Below, piece by piece: positions 50,501-57,788 of a DNA stretch of 64,000 bases (its first letter is position 1; each line of letters opens with the position of its first letter). The position numbers and the translations under genes are program-made. The notes below the pieces were generated by a model. It searched no databases, was not told where the DNA came from, and saw nothing but the letters and a program-made list of their open reading frames with translations. Origin of the DNA: Aeromicrobium erythreum (GTDB lineage Bacteria; Actinomycetota; Actinomycetes; Propionibacteriales; Nocardioidaceae); contig NZ_CP011502.1 in assembly GCF_001509405.1 (NCBI RefSeq), positions 124,001 through 188,000 on the forward strand, in the 5' to 3' direction.

Positions 50501-51193
50501 CTCGCGGTGCCGGGCTTCAAGGCCGGCTCGCACGAGCTGGTCGCGTCTCTCGCGAAGACGGCGACCGCGCAGGCGTCGCAGTCGGGTGCGGTCTCGTTCA
50601 CCCTCACCAAGGGTGCCTCGACGATCGCGCTGGTCATGGCGTCGGCCGAGAGCACCTTCGGCGACCCGCTGAAGGGTGCCGTGGCGGTCGCCGGGGCCGA
50701 CGAGGGCACGGTGACGGTCACCGTCGCCGGGACGCCCGTGACGGTCACGCTCGACGCCCAGGGCACGGGACGCTTCGAGCTCCCGGCCACGCTGAAGGTC
50801 GGCTCGCACACGGTGAGCGCGGCCTTCGACGGCACCGACGAGGTCGAGGCGAGCGGCACGGCCACGGCCGACGTCACCGTCGTGAAGCGGGCGTCGACGA
50901 CGGTCACGAACGCGACGTCGTCGGTCAAGCGGAGCGCGACGTACCGGGTGCGCGCGACGGTCTCGCCGACCGTGGCGGGCGTCGACCCGTCGGGCTCGGT
51001 GCGGGTGTACGTCAAGGCGCCTGGCGCCAAGTCGTTCACCTGGGCCAAGACGGTGCGTCTGTCCGGCGGCACGGTCGTGACCACGCTCAAGGCGCCGAGG
51101 ACGAAGGGCACGCTGTCCGTCCGCACGGTCTACGTGGGTGACGGCTCCTTCACGGGTAGCACCAGCGCGACGAAGGGGGTGCGCATCCGCTGA
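47510..51193 (+). CDS. Large secreted alpha/beta-hydrolase with Ig-like C-terminal domains
   Basis: A 1227-residue exported protein. Residues 1 to about 38 are a Sec signal peptide (RRVAGGLLTATLTATFLGAL). The hydrolase core has VVLLLHGRH and the nucleophile elbow GHSRGG with S326; the surrounding sequence is like large actinobacterial secreted esterase/cutinase-like proteins. From about residue 860 onward several beta-sandwich repeats follow (TPAPGGAVTLTASGY, PAINQPVTLTATVTGG). No LPXTG sorting motif ends the protein, so it is released. GTG 47510 fits GGGAG 10 nt upstream better than ATG 47522. The substrate is unknown. Confidence 0.8.
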   Translation: MHASMRRVAGGLLTATLTATFLGALGTTSAIGATVASGSDFSVERAPGGYAVTLELDTPLPVKDDAPTLVVDGKDIGIATESPKGDTLTVLTSDPAVADASSVEAGWASRSASAKAERTGEVAQPEDLADPATLETLDANPASTGTYEYTQADYDFGTQSVALANIGGVRGEMQGRLYLPKTGGKRPVVLLLHGRHSTCYAEGSSSASLAWPCSGTRPLSIPSYAGYDGTGQALASHGYAVISISANAVNANDNPRSPDQGAQARGQLVLDTLSLLRKADAGQPVTLHDDARDLDVTLDDALQDPLTAADLQGRFDLSDVGLMGHSRGGEGITSAATLNAALDEPFGIKSLLPLAPVDFGRMTVPNVPLNVVLPYCDGDVSNQQGQHMLDDSRYAFDDDALRAGTWVMGANHNFFNTVWTPGKFPAGVSDDWGATSTNQTCGPVPAVAATSIRLSADAQYDLGTAYMAGWFRLTLGDEKQFLPMFDGSGTRPEVVGNADVRTVTTAPSSARSTLTSFESTSSLVRTSGLATAQPCASLTGRTIPAAAPACSTLASSQVPHWTPASNGGNVPATPVTRFTWTGDTGAVLVTVPKAKRDATGFDRLSLKVAADETVVTGTDLTLAVKDGSGATWSSKVSALNPYALVRLPAPSDSTTTVLKKIVLQQVNVATSTLKDAGLDVSDVREVRLTAATGADATTTGAAYLSDLAWESSSLGTPTVKKENTVNVFATAVEEGASAGTADVGVYLAQPATKPVVAYVSVLGSASGRAGIAMEKVTFAPGETCKVVTGSILGDSLASTSASTAVKVSAINTSGAVMGAKAFGYLTVREDDGVTGSATALPPVGAQGDPCEELARSTEVGAVTVDDPTPAPGGAVTLTASGYRSGEGVTFSLGSSTLGTAIADPSGVAVLSATVPADAAIGEATVKAVGAGYGLTSTGSLEVLTETSTSLAIDPELPAINQPVTLTATVTGGDGGTVTFADGDTVLGSSVVEGGTASLAVPGFKAGSHELVASLAKTATAQASQSGAVSFTLTKGASTIALVMASAESTFGDPLKGAVAVAGADEGTVTVTVAGTPVTVTLDAQGTGRFELPATLKVGSHTVSAAFDGTDEVEASGTATADVTVVKRASTTVTNATSSVKRSATYRVRATVSPTVAGVDPSGSVRVYVKAPGAKSFTWAKTVRLSGGTVVTTLKAPRTKGTLSVRTVYVGDGSFTGSTSATKGVRIR

Positions 51194-51208
51194 CGCGCTG
51201 AGCACGCC

Positions 51209-51245
51209 GACGGGCGTCCGGTCCACCACGGACCGGGCGCCCGTC
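51209..51245 (+). terminator. Stem-loop after the secreted hydrolase gene
   Basis: GACGGGCG...GGTCC pairs with GGACC...CGCCCGTC over a 5-nt loop, about 15 bp after the stop. The rest of the gap to 51397 shows no gene. Confidence 0.55.
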
Positions 51246-51397
51246 GTCCGTCCGTGCGATCGACGACGCTGCTCGTGGCGTCGCGCGACGGTGTCGGTCT
51301 ACGGTCGGGGCGGGTTCGTCGACGGGCGCAGGGGGAGGGCCATGGTGGTAGGAGCGAGGGTCGACCCAGTCCGTGGCGCGCCGACACCTGACGGCTC

Positions 51398-51751
51398 GTG
51401 ACTGCTCAGAAGGCGTGGGTCGTCGAGCTGGGCCCCGACGAGGACACGCTGGAGCCTGCGATCGTCGTCGGCACGGAGGAGGAGGCGAGGCGGCGACTGG
51501 AGCAGGCGCACGAGGGCGCTCCGCACCTGCGCAACCTCGCCCAGGACTGGCCCCTGCGCTCCACCACGCCGATCGGCCCCGACGAGCGCCGGACCGTGCA
51601 CCTCCTGCTGGGCGCCGAGGACTCCCTCGAGGTCTTCGACGACGCAGTGGAGGCCGAGCTCGCACGGCGACGATGCTCGACGCCGGCGCGTGTCGTGGCG
51701 GCCGTGACCAACACCTGGCTCGGCGCGCCGCCGGAGGCGCGACGACGCTAG
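51398..51751 (+). CDS. Hypothetical protein, 117 residues
   Basis: I do not recognise this protein. It has no signal peptide or membrane helix and reads as a small soluble alpha/beta domain (AWVVELGPDEDTLEPAIVVG, then EEEARRRLEQAHEG). GTG 51398 is tentative. Its TAG stop (51749-51751) lies inside the TAGGGT -10 box of the downstream riboswitch RNA, so the two units are directly abutted. Confidence 0.5.
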   Translation: MTAQKAWVVELGPDEDTLEPAIVVGTEEEARRRLEQAHEGAPHLRNLAQDWPLRSTTPIGPDERRTVHLLLGAEDSLEVFDDAVEAELARRRCSTPARVVAAVTNTWLGAPPEARRR

Positions 51752-51754
51752 GGT
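51749..51754 (+). promoter_or_regulatory. -10 box TAGGGT for the TPP-riboswitch transcript
   Basis: TAGGGT predicts a start of transcription near 51761, just before the riboswitch. Its first three bases are the stop codon of the preceding gene. Confidence 0.5.
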
Positions 51755-51765
51755 GGACCTCACCA

Positions 51766-51857
51766 ACGACAGGGGAGCGCCACCGCAGAGGGCGCTGAGA
51801 GTGCGGAACAGCCGCAGACCCTTGAACCTGCTCCGGTTAGCACCGGCGAAGGGAGTC
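51766..51857 (+). promoter_or_regulatory. TPP riboswitch (THI element)
   Basis: The conserved aptamer is clear: AGGGGAGC near 51770, CTGAGA at 51795-51800, then ACCCTTGAACCTG and CCGGTTAGCACCGGCGAAGGGAG. Thiamine pyrophosphate binding would lower expression of the following ECF transporter. The ribosome site AGGGAG overlaps the last helix and lies 6 nt before the ATG, so control of translation start is likely. Confidence 0.95.
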
Positions 51858-51860
51858 ACG

Positions 51861-52496
51861 ATGAGTAGTTCTGCATCCACGCGTCCGTCCACCGAGGGTC
51901 GTCGAGCCCTCTGGCACCGCGCCATCGACCTCGCGGTGATCGTCGCGCTCGGTCTCGCGTTCGGTGTCATCTTCTGGGCCTGGGGGAAGCTCTACGGAGC
52001 CATCGATCTCGGAGTCACCCTCGGCTACCCGCCTCTGAGTGGTCTGCTGGCCGGGCCTTGGCTCATGGCCGGCATCGTGGGCGGCTTGATCGTTCGGCGA
52101 CGAGGGGCGGCCTTCGGCACCGAGCTCCTCGCCGCATCCGTCTCCATGTTCGTGCTCGGCGGCACCGAGTGGGGGTTCACCGTCGTGCTGGCAGGGATCG
52201 CCCAGGGAGCGGGCGCCGAGCTCGCCTTCGCGCTGGGGCGCTACCGACGCTTCGGCGTGGGGGTGGCCATCCTCGCCGGTGCGCTCGCTGCTGTGGTCGA
52301 GAGCTTCTACGAGTGGTACTTCTACTACCCCGACTGGGACATGGCGTACAAGCTCGCGTACCTCGGCTTCTTCGCCGCGTCGGGCGCCCTCGTCGGTGTG
52401 CTCAGCTGGCTGCTGGTGCGTTCTCTCGCGCAGACGGGTGCGCTCGACTCGTTCGGGGCCGGTCGCGAGGCAGCGGGCGAGGACGTGCGGGTCTGA
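51861..52496 (+). CDS. ykoE: ECF transporter substrate-binding (S) component, YkoE family
   Basis: A 211-residue membrane protein with about six helices (from LAVIVALGLAFGVIFWAWGKLY to the last near 180-200). The TPP riboswitch directly upstream and the ATPase and T-component genes downstream identify it as the vitamin-binding part of a thiamine or hydroxymethylpyrimidine ECF importer. FFWAWGKLY-type N-terminal helix and EWYFYYPDWD match YkoE. ATG 51861 follows the riboswitch. Confidence 0.88.
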   Translation: MSSSASTRPSTEGRRALWHRAIDLAVIVALGLAFGVIFWAWGKLYGAIDLGVTLGYPPLSGLLAGPWLMAGIVGGLIVRRRGAAFGTELLAASVSMFVLGGTEWGFTVVLAGIAQGAGAELAFALGRYRRFGVGVAILAGALAAVVESFYEWYFYYPDWDMAYKLAYLGFFAASGALVGVLSWLLVRSLAQTGALDSFGAGREAAGEDVRV

Positions 52497-53944
52497 CCGC
52501 CGTCCGCCCCGTCGCGGCTCGGCTCGACGGGTTCGGGTGGCGGCCGGTCGGCAGCCCCCGTCCCGTCGTGGCCGGGCTCGACCTCGACATCCCCGCCGGG
52601 CAGCGGGTGCTGCTGGCAGGGCCGAGCGGCGCCGGGAAGTCGACGCTGCTGCTCGCTCTCGCGGGGGCTCTCGGGGAGTCCGTCCCGGGCGACGTCGCCG
52701 GCGGCGTCCACCTCGACGCCGGTCCTGCCTCGCAGTCCGTCGTCGGCCTCGTCACCCAGCGACCCGGCGATGCCGTTGTGGCCGGTCGGCTCGGCCGCGA
52801 CGTCGCCTTCGGGCCGGAGAACCTCGGGCTCGACCGCGAGGAGACCTGGCGCCGCGTCGACGCGTCGCTGGCCGCGGTCGGCCTGCACCAGGGCCGAGAG
52901 CACCCGACGAACGCCTTGTCCGGTGGTGAGCTCCAGCGGCTCGCCCTGGCCGGCGCGCTCGCGCTGCGTCCCGGCCTGCTGCTCCTCGACGAGCCGACGG
53001 CGATGCTCGACGACGCCTCGGCAGGTGCCGTGCGCACGGCCGTCGCCGACGTGGTGGCCTCCTCGGGCGCGACGCTCGTCGTGGTCGAGCACCGCCTGAA
53101 GCCGTGGCTCGACCTCGTGGAGCGCGTCGTCGTCCTCGACGCGACGGGCGCGGTGGTGGCCGACACCGACCCCGGCACCTTCGTCTCCGAGCACCGAGAA
53201 CGCCTGGGGTCGGCGGGCGTGTGGATGCCAGGTCTGCCGGCACCCGCACCGCTGCGTCCACCGGAGGAGCTCGTCGTTCCGCACGATCCGCCGTGCGCGG
53301 TCGTGACGTCCTCGCTCCTCGTCGAGCTGGTGCGACGTTCCTGGTCGGGAAGCACGCGCACGCGGGCGCTCGAGGACGTCGACCTGTGGCTGGACGCAGC
53401 AGCAGCGCACGCGCTGGTCGGTCCGTCCGGGGCGGGCAAGTCGACCTTGCTCGCCGCCTGCGCCGGACTCCAGAGACCGACCGCGGGGCGGGTGCGTCGT
53501 GGAGAGATCGACCTCCACCGTCTTTCGTCCTCGGCACTCGCGGCGGTGTCCGGCTGGGTGCCGCAAGCGCCTGAGCACGGGATCCTGACGTTGCGCGTGC
53601 GCGACGAGGTGGCCCTTACGTCGCAGCGGCTCGGCCGGTCGGTCGACGTCGACGGCGTGCTCGACCACCTCGGTCTCGCACACCTGGCCGACCGCAACCC
53701 GTACCGACTCTCCGGTGGTGAGCAACGCCGCCTCGCCCTGGCCGCTGCGCTCGCGCACCGGCCGGCCGGCGTGCTGCTCGACGAGCCGACGGTCGGGCAG
53801 GACCGACTGACCTGGGCTGCCGTCGCAGGATGGTGGCGCTGCGCCGCGGATGCCGGAGCGGTCGCGGTGGCGGCCACCCACGACGCCGACCTCGTGGCGC
53901 TCGCCGACCACGTGCACCGACTCGACTCGGGGCGTCTGGGATGA
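52493..53944 (+). CDS. ykoD: ECF transporter ATPase, fused double ABC domain, YkoD-like, with likely CTG start
   Basis: A 483-residue fusion of two ATPases: first Walker A GPSGAGKS (43-50) with LSGGELQRLAL, second Walker A again GPSGAGKS near 312 with LSGGEQRRLAL. No ATG, GTG or TTG lies in frame between the ykoE region and residue about 27, where a GTG would cut into the first domain. CTG 52493 overlaps the ykoE stop (CTGA) and has GAGGA 9 nt upstream, so a CTG start is proposed. The pair couples ATP use to vitamin uptake. Confidence 0.85.
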   Translation: MTAVRPVAARLDGFGWRPVGSPRPVVAGLDLDIPAGQRVLLAGPSGAGKSTLLLALAGALGESVPGDVAGGVHLDAGPASQSVVGLVTQRPGDAVVAGRLGRDVAFGPENLGLDREETWRRVDASLAAVGLHQGREHPTNALSGGELQRLALAGALALRPGLLLLDEPTAMLDDASAGAVRTAVADVVASSGATLVVVEHRLKPWLDLVERVVVLDATGAVVADTDPGTFVSEHRERLGSAGVWMPGLPAPAPLRPPEELVVPHDPPCAVVTSSLLVELVRRSWSGSTRTRALEDVDLWLDAAAAHALVGPSGAGKSTLLAACAGLQRPTAGRVRRGEIDLHRLSSSALAAVSGWVPQAPEHGILTLRVRDEVALTSQRLGRSVDVDGVLDHLGLAHLADRNPYRLSGGEQRRLALAAALAHRPAGVLLDEPTVGQDRLTWAAVAGWWRCAADAGAVAVAATHDADLVALADHVHRLDSGRLG

Positions 53945-54666
53945 GCGTGACCACCGCCCCGAGCGGCCTTCGTGCACTGCTCCCACGCGTCAATCCGCTC
54001 GCGCTCGTCGTGGTCGGGGTCGCATCGGTCCCGGGGTCGTTGGCCGTGCGGACGCTGCCGATCGCGCTCGTGACGCTCGCTCTGTACGCCGTCTTCGTGC
54101 TCGCTGTCGTGCCGTCGATCAGGTACGCCCTGCTCTGCCTGGGTCTTGCCGTCTTCGCCGGGCTGACCGTCGCCTACTCGACGTGGCGCCTCGGCGGCCG
54201 CGACGAGGTGGTGGCGCTGACCGCCGGTCTGCGCATCGTCGTGCTCGCCTGGCCCGGGGCGGTCGTCGCCGCGTTCGTCGATCCGGCACGCCTCGGCGAC
54301 CACCTGGCGCAGGACCTGCGTCTGCCCGCTCGTCCCGTCGTCGCGGTCACGTCGGCGCTCCAGCAGGCGGCAGAGCTCATGGCCACGTGGCAGCAGCTCG
54401 TCCGCGCGCGCCGTGCTCGCGGAGCGTCGGCGGCGGGCGGACCTGTGGCACGGTGCCGGTACGGCGCTGGTCTGGTGTTCGCGCTGCTGGTGTCGTCGCT
54501 GCGGGGCGCCTCACGGCATGCGGTGGCGCTCGACGCACGAGGTTTCGCCGCAGCCTCGGAACGCACGTGGGCCGAACCGGCCGGGTGGTCGGTCCTGGAC
54601 GTGGCCGTCGCCGTGGTGGGCGTCCTGCTGGCCGGGGTTCCGGTGGCGCTGCTGCTGTTCACCTGA
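53941..54666 (+). CDS. ykoC: ECF transporter T component, YkoC/CbiQ-like
   Basis: A 241-residue membrane protein with about five helices. The coupling motif of T components appears as QLVRARRARGAS near 155-165, and a second ARG-like block ALDARGFAAAS near 205. ATG 53941 overlaps the ATPase stop. It completes the ykoE-D-C operon under the TPP riboswitch. Confidence 0.85.
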   Translation: MSVTTAPSGLRALLPRVNPLALVVVGVASVPGSLAVRTLPIALVTLALYAVFVLAVVPSIRYALLCLGLAVFAGLTVAYSTWRLGGRDEVVALTAGLRIVVLAWPGAVVAAFVDPARLGDHLAQDLRLPARPVVAVTSALQQAAELMATWQQLVRARRARGASAAGGPVARCRYGAGLVFALLVSSLRGASRHAVALDARGFAAASERTWAEPAGWSVLDVAVAVVGVLLAGVPVALLLFT

Positions 54667-54696
54667 GCGCCCCTGGCCATCGTGCTGGCGAGCGGC

Positions 54697-54702
54697 TAGG
54701 GT
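54697..54702 (+). promoter_or_regulatory. -10 box TAGGGT of the MaoC operon
   Basis: TAGGGT lies 4 nt before the operator dyad at 54707, which therefore covers the predicted +1. Confidence 0.5.
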
Positions 54703-54706
54703 CGGA

Positions 54707-54724
54707 ACTAAGCAAGCGCTTAGT
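54707..54724 (+). promoter_or_regulatory. TetR-type operator ACTAAG-N6-CTTAGT
   Basis: ACTAAG-CAAGCG-CTTAGT is a perfect 6+6+6 dyad placed on the predicted transcription start of the MaoC/acyl-CoA dehydrogenase/SDR operon. Such dyads are typical of TetR repressors of acyl-CoA genes; no tetR gene lies in the window. Confidence 0.6.
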
Positions 54725-54760
54725 CGTCGCCCGAGGGCGACCTGTCCCGGAGGTAGTCCC

Positions 54761-55219
54761 ATGGCCCGCGTGTTCGACAGTCTCGACGACTTCAAGGCAG
54801 CCGCCGGGCAGGAGCTCGGCACCAGCGACTGGGTGACCGTGACGCAGGAGCAGATCAACACCTTCGCCGACGCCACCGGCGACCACCAGTGGATCCACGT
54901 CGACCCCGAGCGCGCCGCGTCGGGGCCGTTCGGCGGCACCATCGCGCACGGCTACCTGACGCTGTCGCTCCTGCCGGTCTTCTCCGAGAACATCTACGCC
55001 GTCAACGGCCTCGCGATGGGCGTGAACTACGGCGCCAACAAGGTGCGCTTCCCGAACCCGGTCCCGGTCGACTCGCGGCTGCGCGCGACGGCGACGCTCA
55101 AGGAGACCAGCGACATCCCGATCGGCACCCAGGCCGTCATCACCTTCGTCGTCGAGCGCGAGGGCGCCGAGAAGCCGGTCTGCATCGCCGAGGTCGTTTA
55201 CGTGATGGCGGCGGCCTGA
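54761..55219 (+). CDS. MaoC-family hot-dog dehydratase
   Basis: A 152-residue (R)-hydratase-type protein: the hydratase motif is FADATGDHQWIHVDPERAASGPFGGTIAHGYLTLSL with the catalytic Asp and His. It should add or remove water at enoyl-CoA. It opens a three-gene operon with an acyl-CoA dehydrogenase and an SDR, so the three cover dehydrogenation, hydration and oxidation of an acyl-CoA. GGAGG lies before ATG 54761. Confidence 0.85.
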   Translation: MARVFDSLDDFKAAAGQELGTSDWVTVTQEQINTFADATGDHQWIHVDPERAASGPFGGTIAHGYLTLSLLPVFSENIYAVNGLAMGVNYGANKVRFPNPVPVDSRLRATATLKETSDIPIGTQAVITFVVEREGAEKPVCIAEVVYVMAAA

Positions 55220-55220
55220 C

Positions 55221-56447
55221 ATGCACTTCGCCTTCGACGAGACCACCACGGAGCTGATCGCCAAGCTCGAGGCCTTCATGGACGAGGCCGTCTACCCGGC
55301 CGAGGCCGAGGCCGCGGAGCAGATCGAGACCCTCTACGCCGAGGACCGCTGGGACCCGCCGGCCGTGCTCGACGGTCTCAAGGAGCAGGCGCGTGAGCGC
55401 GGCCTGTGGAACTTCTTCCTGGCCGGCCACCCGGAGGAGGGCGGCCTGACGAACCTGCAGTACGCGCCGCTCGCCGAGATCACCGGCCGCTCCATCCAGC
55501 TCGCGCCCGCCGCCCTCAACTGCGCCGCGCCCGACACGGGCAACATGGAGGTGCTGACCATGTTCGGCACCCCCGAGCAGAAGGAGCAGTGGCTGCGTCC
55601 CCTGCTCGACGGCCAGATCCGCTCGGCGTTCGCGATGACCGAGCCCGACGTCGCCTCCTCCGACGCGACCAACATCGGGCTCTCGATCGTCCGCGACGGC
55701 GACGAGTACGTCATCAACGGTCGCAAGTGGTGGATCACCGGCGCGATGAACCCGAACTGCCGGGTCTTCATCGTCATGGGCAAGACCGACCCGTCGGCCG
55801 AGCGGCACCGCCAGCAGTCGATGATCCTCGTCCCGCGCGACACCCCGGGCCTCGAGGTCGTGCGCGGCATGCACGTCTTCGGCTACCACGACCGCGACCA
55901 CGGCGGGCACGCCGAGCTGCGGTTCACCGACGTCCGCGTGCCCGCGTCGAACCTCATCGGAGGCGAGGGCGAGGGCTTCGCGATCGCCCAGGCCCGCCTC
56001 GGGCCCGGCCGGATCCACCACTGCATGCGCTCGATCGGCATCGCCGAGCGCGCCGTCGAGTACATGTGCGAGCGAGCGCTGAGCCGCACGACGTTCGGCA
56101 AGCCGATCGCCCAGCAGGGCGTCGTGCAGGACTGGATCGCCGAGTCGCGCGTGCGGCTCGAGCAGCTGCGCCTGCTGACGCTGAAGACCGCCTGGCTCAT
56201 GGACACCGTCGGCAACCGCGGCGCCCACAAGGAGATCCAGGCCATCAAGATCGCCACGCCCCAGACGGTGGAGTGGATCCTCGACAAGGCCATCCAGGTG
56301 CACGGCGCCGGCGGCCTGAGCCAGGACTTCCCGCTCGCGGAGATGTTCGCCGGCATCCGCACGCTGCGCTTCGCCGACGGCCCCGACGAGGTGCACAAGG
56401 CCTCGCTCGCCCGCGCCGAGCTGAAGAAGTACGCGGTGCGTGGATGA
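55221..56447 (+). CDS. Acyl-CoA dehydrogenase (ACAD10/11-like)
   Basis: A 408-residue flavoenzyme starting 1 bp after the MaoC stop. Blocks include MTEPDVASSDATNI, RKWWITGAMNPNCRVFIVMGKTDP and the C-terminal IQVHGAGGLSQDFPLAEM. The N-terminal LEAFMDEAVYPAE and the KWWITGA block resemble ACAD11-type enzymes, which act on long or hydroxylated acyl chains. Catalytic base and flavin contacts cannot be fixed from sequence alone. Confidence 0.87.
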   Translation: MHFAFDETTTELIAKLEAFMDEAVYPAEAEAAEQIETLYAEDRWDPPAVLDGLKEQARERGLWNFFLAGHPEEGGLTNLQYAPLAEITGRSIQLAPAALNCAAPDTGNMEVLTMFGTPEQKEQWLRPLLDGQIRSAFAMTEPDVASSDATNIGLSIVRDGDEYVINGRKWWITGAMNPNCRVFIVMGKTDPSAERHRQQSMILVPRDTPGLEVVRGMHVFGYHDRDHGGHAELRFTDVRVPASNLIGGEGEGFAIAQARLGPGRIHHCMRSIGIAERAVEYMCERALSRTTFGKPIAQQGVVQDWIAESRVRLEQLRLLTLKTAWLMDTVGNRGAHKEIQAIKIATPQTVEWILDKAIQVHGAGGLSQDFPLAEMFAGIRTLRFADGPDEVHKASLARAELKKYAVRG

Positions 56448-56460
56448 AGGTGGGGCGACG

Positions 56461-57282
56461 ATGAAGGTCGAGGGCGCGGCCGCCGTCGTCACCGGCGCGG
56501 CCGGCGGCATCGGCCTCGCGGTGGCGCGGGCGCTGCTCGAGCGCGGTGCCGCCTCGGTCGTGTTGGCTGACCTCGACGGCGACCGGCTCTCCGACGCGTC
56601 CTCGGCGCTGGGCGAGGAGTTCGGCGAGCGGGTGCTGCACCGGGCGGCCGACGTGACGGCGGAGATCGGCGTCGACGCCGTGCTGCAGACGTCGCCGACC
56701 CCCGTCGACCTGTACGTCGCGAACGCCGGCGTGTTCCGGGGCTTCGGCCTCGACGCGTCGCCGCAGGACTGGGCGGCGTCGTGGGACGTCAACGTCATGG
56801 CCCACGTGGCCGCGGCGCGGGCGCTCGTGCCGCAGTGGCTGGAGCGCGGCGCGACGGACGGCCCAGCGGGCTGCTTCGTCAGCGTCGCGTCGGCGGCGGG
56901 GCTGCTGACCCAGCTGGGCTCGCCCACCTACTCGGTCACCAAGCACGCCGCCGTCGGGTTCGCGGAGTGGCTGGCCGCCACCTACGGCGACCGTGGCGTC
57001 CAGGTGACGACGGCCTGCCCGATGGGCGTGCGCACCGCGATGCTCGAGGAGGGCGAGACGTCGACCGACGCCGACGCCCGCCTCGGCATGCGGGCGGTCA
57101 CGTCGGCGGGCGAGCCGCTCGACGCGACCGTCGTCGCCGCCACGATCCTCGACGCGGTCGAGGCCGGACGCTTCCAGGCCCTGCCCCACCCCGAGGTCGC
57201 CACCATGTGGGCCCAGAAGGCGTCCGACCCCGACCGCTGGGTCGCCGGCATGCAGCGCTACCGCCGCGCCCTCGAGTCCTAA
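56461..57282 (+). CDS. SDR family NAD(P)-dependent oxidoreductase
   Basis: A 273-residue classical SDR: TGAAGGIGLAVA (about 12-23), NAG in VANAGVF and catalytic YSVTK near 160. ATG 56461 is preferred because GGTGGGG lies just upstream; GTG 56440 would overlap the dehydrogenase. It closes the MaoC/dehydrogenase operon and probably oxidises the hydroxyacyl product. Confidence 0.85.
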   Translation: MKVEGAAAVVTGAAGGIGLAVARALLERGAASVVLADLDGDRLSDASSALGEEFGERVLHRAADVTAEIGVDAVLQTSPTPVDLYVANAGVFRGFGLDASPQDWAASWDVNVMAHVAAARALVPQWLERGATDGPAGCFVSVASAAGLLTQLGSPTYSVTKHAAVGFAEWLAATYGDRGVQVTTACPMGVRTAMLEEGETSTDADARLGMRAVTSAGEPLDATVVAATILDAVEAGRFQALPHPEVATMWAQKASDPDRWVAGMQRYRRALES

Positions 57283-57296
57283 GCCCTCCATCCGTA

Positions 57297-57356
57297 CGTT
57301 TCGGACACTTGCGGGTCGTTGGGGCGCCCGAGAGTGCCCCGGAAGTGTCCGAAACG
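57297..57356. repeat. Intergenic inverted repeat with 14-bp arms
   Basis: CGTTTCGGACACTT (57297-57310) is perfectly complementary to 57343-57356 across 32 nt. Inside, GGGGCGCCCGAGAGTGCCCC forms a smaller dyad. It lies between the SDR stop and the next promoter. Confidence 0.55.
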
Positions 57357-57378
57357 CGGGGAGGGTGGGCGGGGTGGG

Positions 57379-57384
57379 TAGGGT
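57379..57384 (+). promoter_or_regulatory. -10 box TAGGGT, leaderless promoter
   Basis: TAGGGT ends 7 nt before ATG 57392. Confidence 0.5.
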
Positions 57385-57391
57385 CGCGGCC

Positions 57392-57775
57392 ATGAAGATC
57401 GGACCCGGCCTCGTGGTGCCCGCCCTCGCCGAGCTCGTCGTGCTCGCGCTCTACGTCACCGACGTGCTGGGCGACGTCCCGTGGCCCGACGGCTTCGTCC
57501 TCCCGGGGCGCATCCTGCTGGTCGTGGCGGCCCTCGTCGTCGCCGGCATCTGCTACCAGGCGTGGGCGACGGTCACCGCCGAGCAGCGCACCCCGCTGGT
57601 GCACGCCGCGGCCGCCGCGTCGCTGGTCGGCGGCGCGGCGCTGACGTCGGCCGTCTTCTCCGCGCCGGAGGGCGCCCTGCTCGGCGCGCACGCCCTCGCG
57701 ACGCTCGGCACGGCCGCGCTCGTCGCCGCCGTCGTCTGCCACCAGATGTCGACCGCTCGCCGCAGCCTCGGCTGA
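57392..57775 (+). CDS. Small four-helix membrane protein, function unknown
   Basis: A 127-residue protein with four hydrophobic segments (about 8-26, 40-58, 70-90 and 97-116). I do not recognise a named family. It is monocistronic, with a leaderless start and a convergent neighbour 13 bp on. Confidence 0.6.
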   Translation: MKIGPGLVVPALAELVVLALYVTDVLGDVPWPDGFVLPGRILLVVAALVVAGICYQAWATVTAEQRTPLVHAAAAASLVGGAALTSAVFSAPEGALLGAHALATLGTAALVAAVVCHQMSTARRSLG

Positions 57776-57788
57776 CCCAGCGCGCCTG

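Noticed and set aside
47366-51229. A 1287-codon antisense frame over the secreted hydrolase
   Set aside because: Composition is Arg/Gly-rich with no domain, and the sense strand encodes a clear signal peptide, hydrolase and Ig-like repeats.
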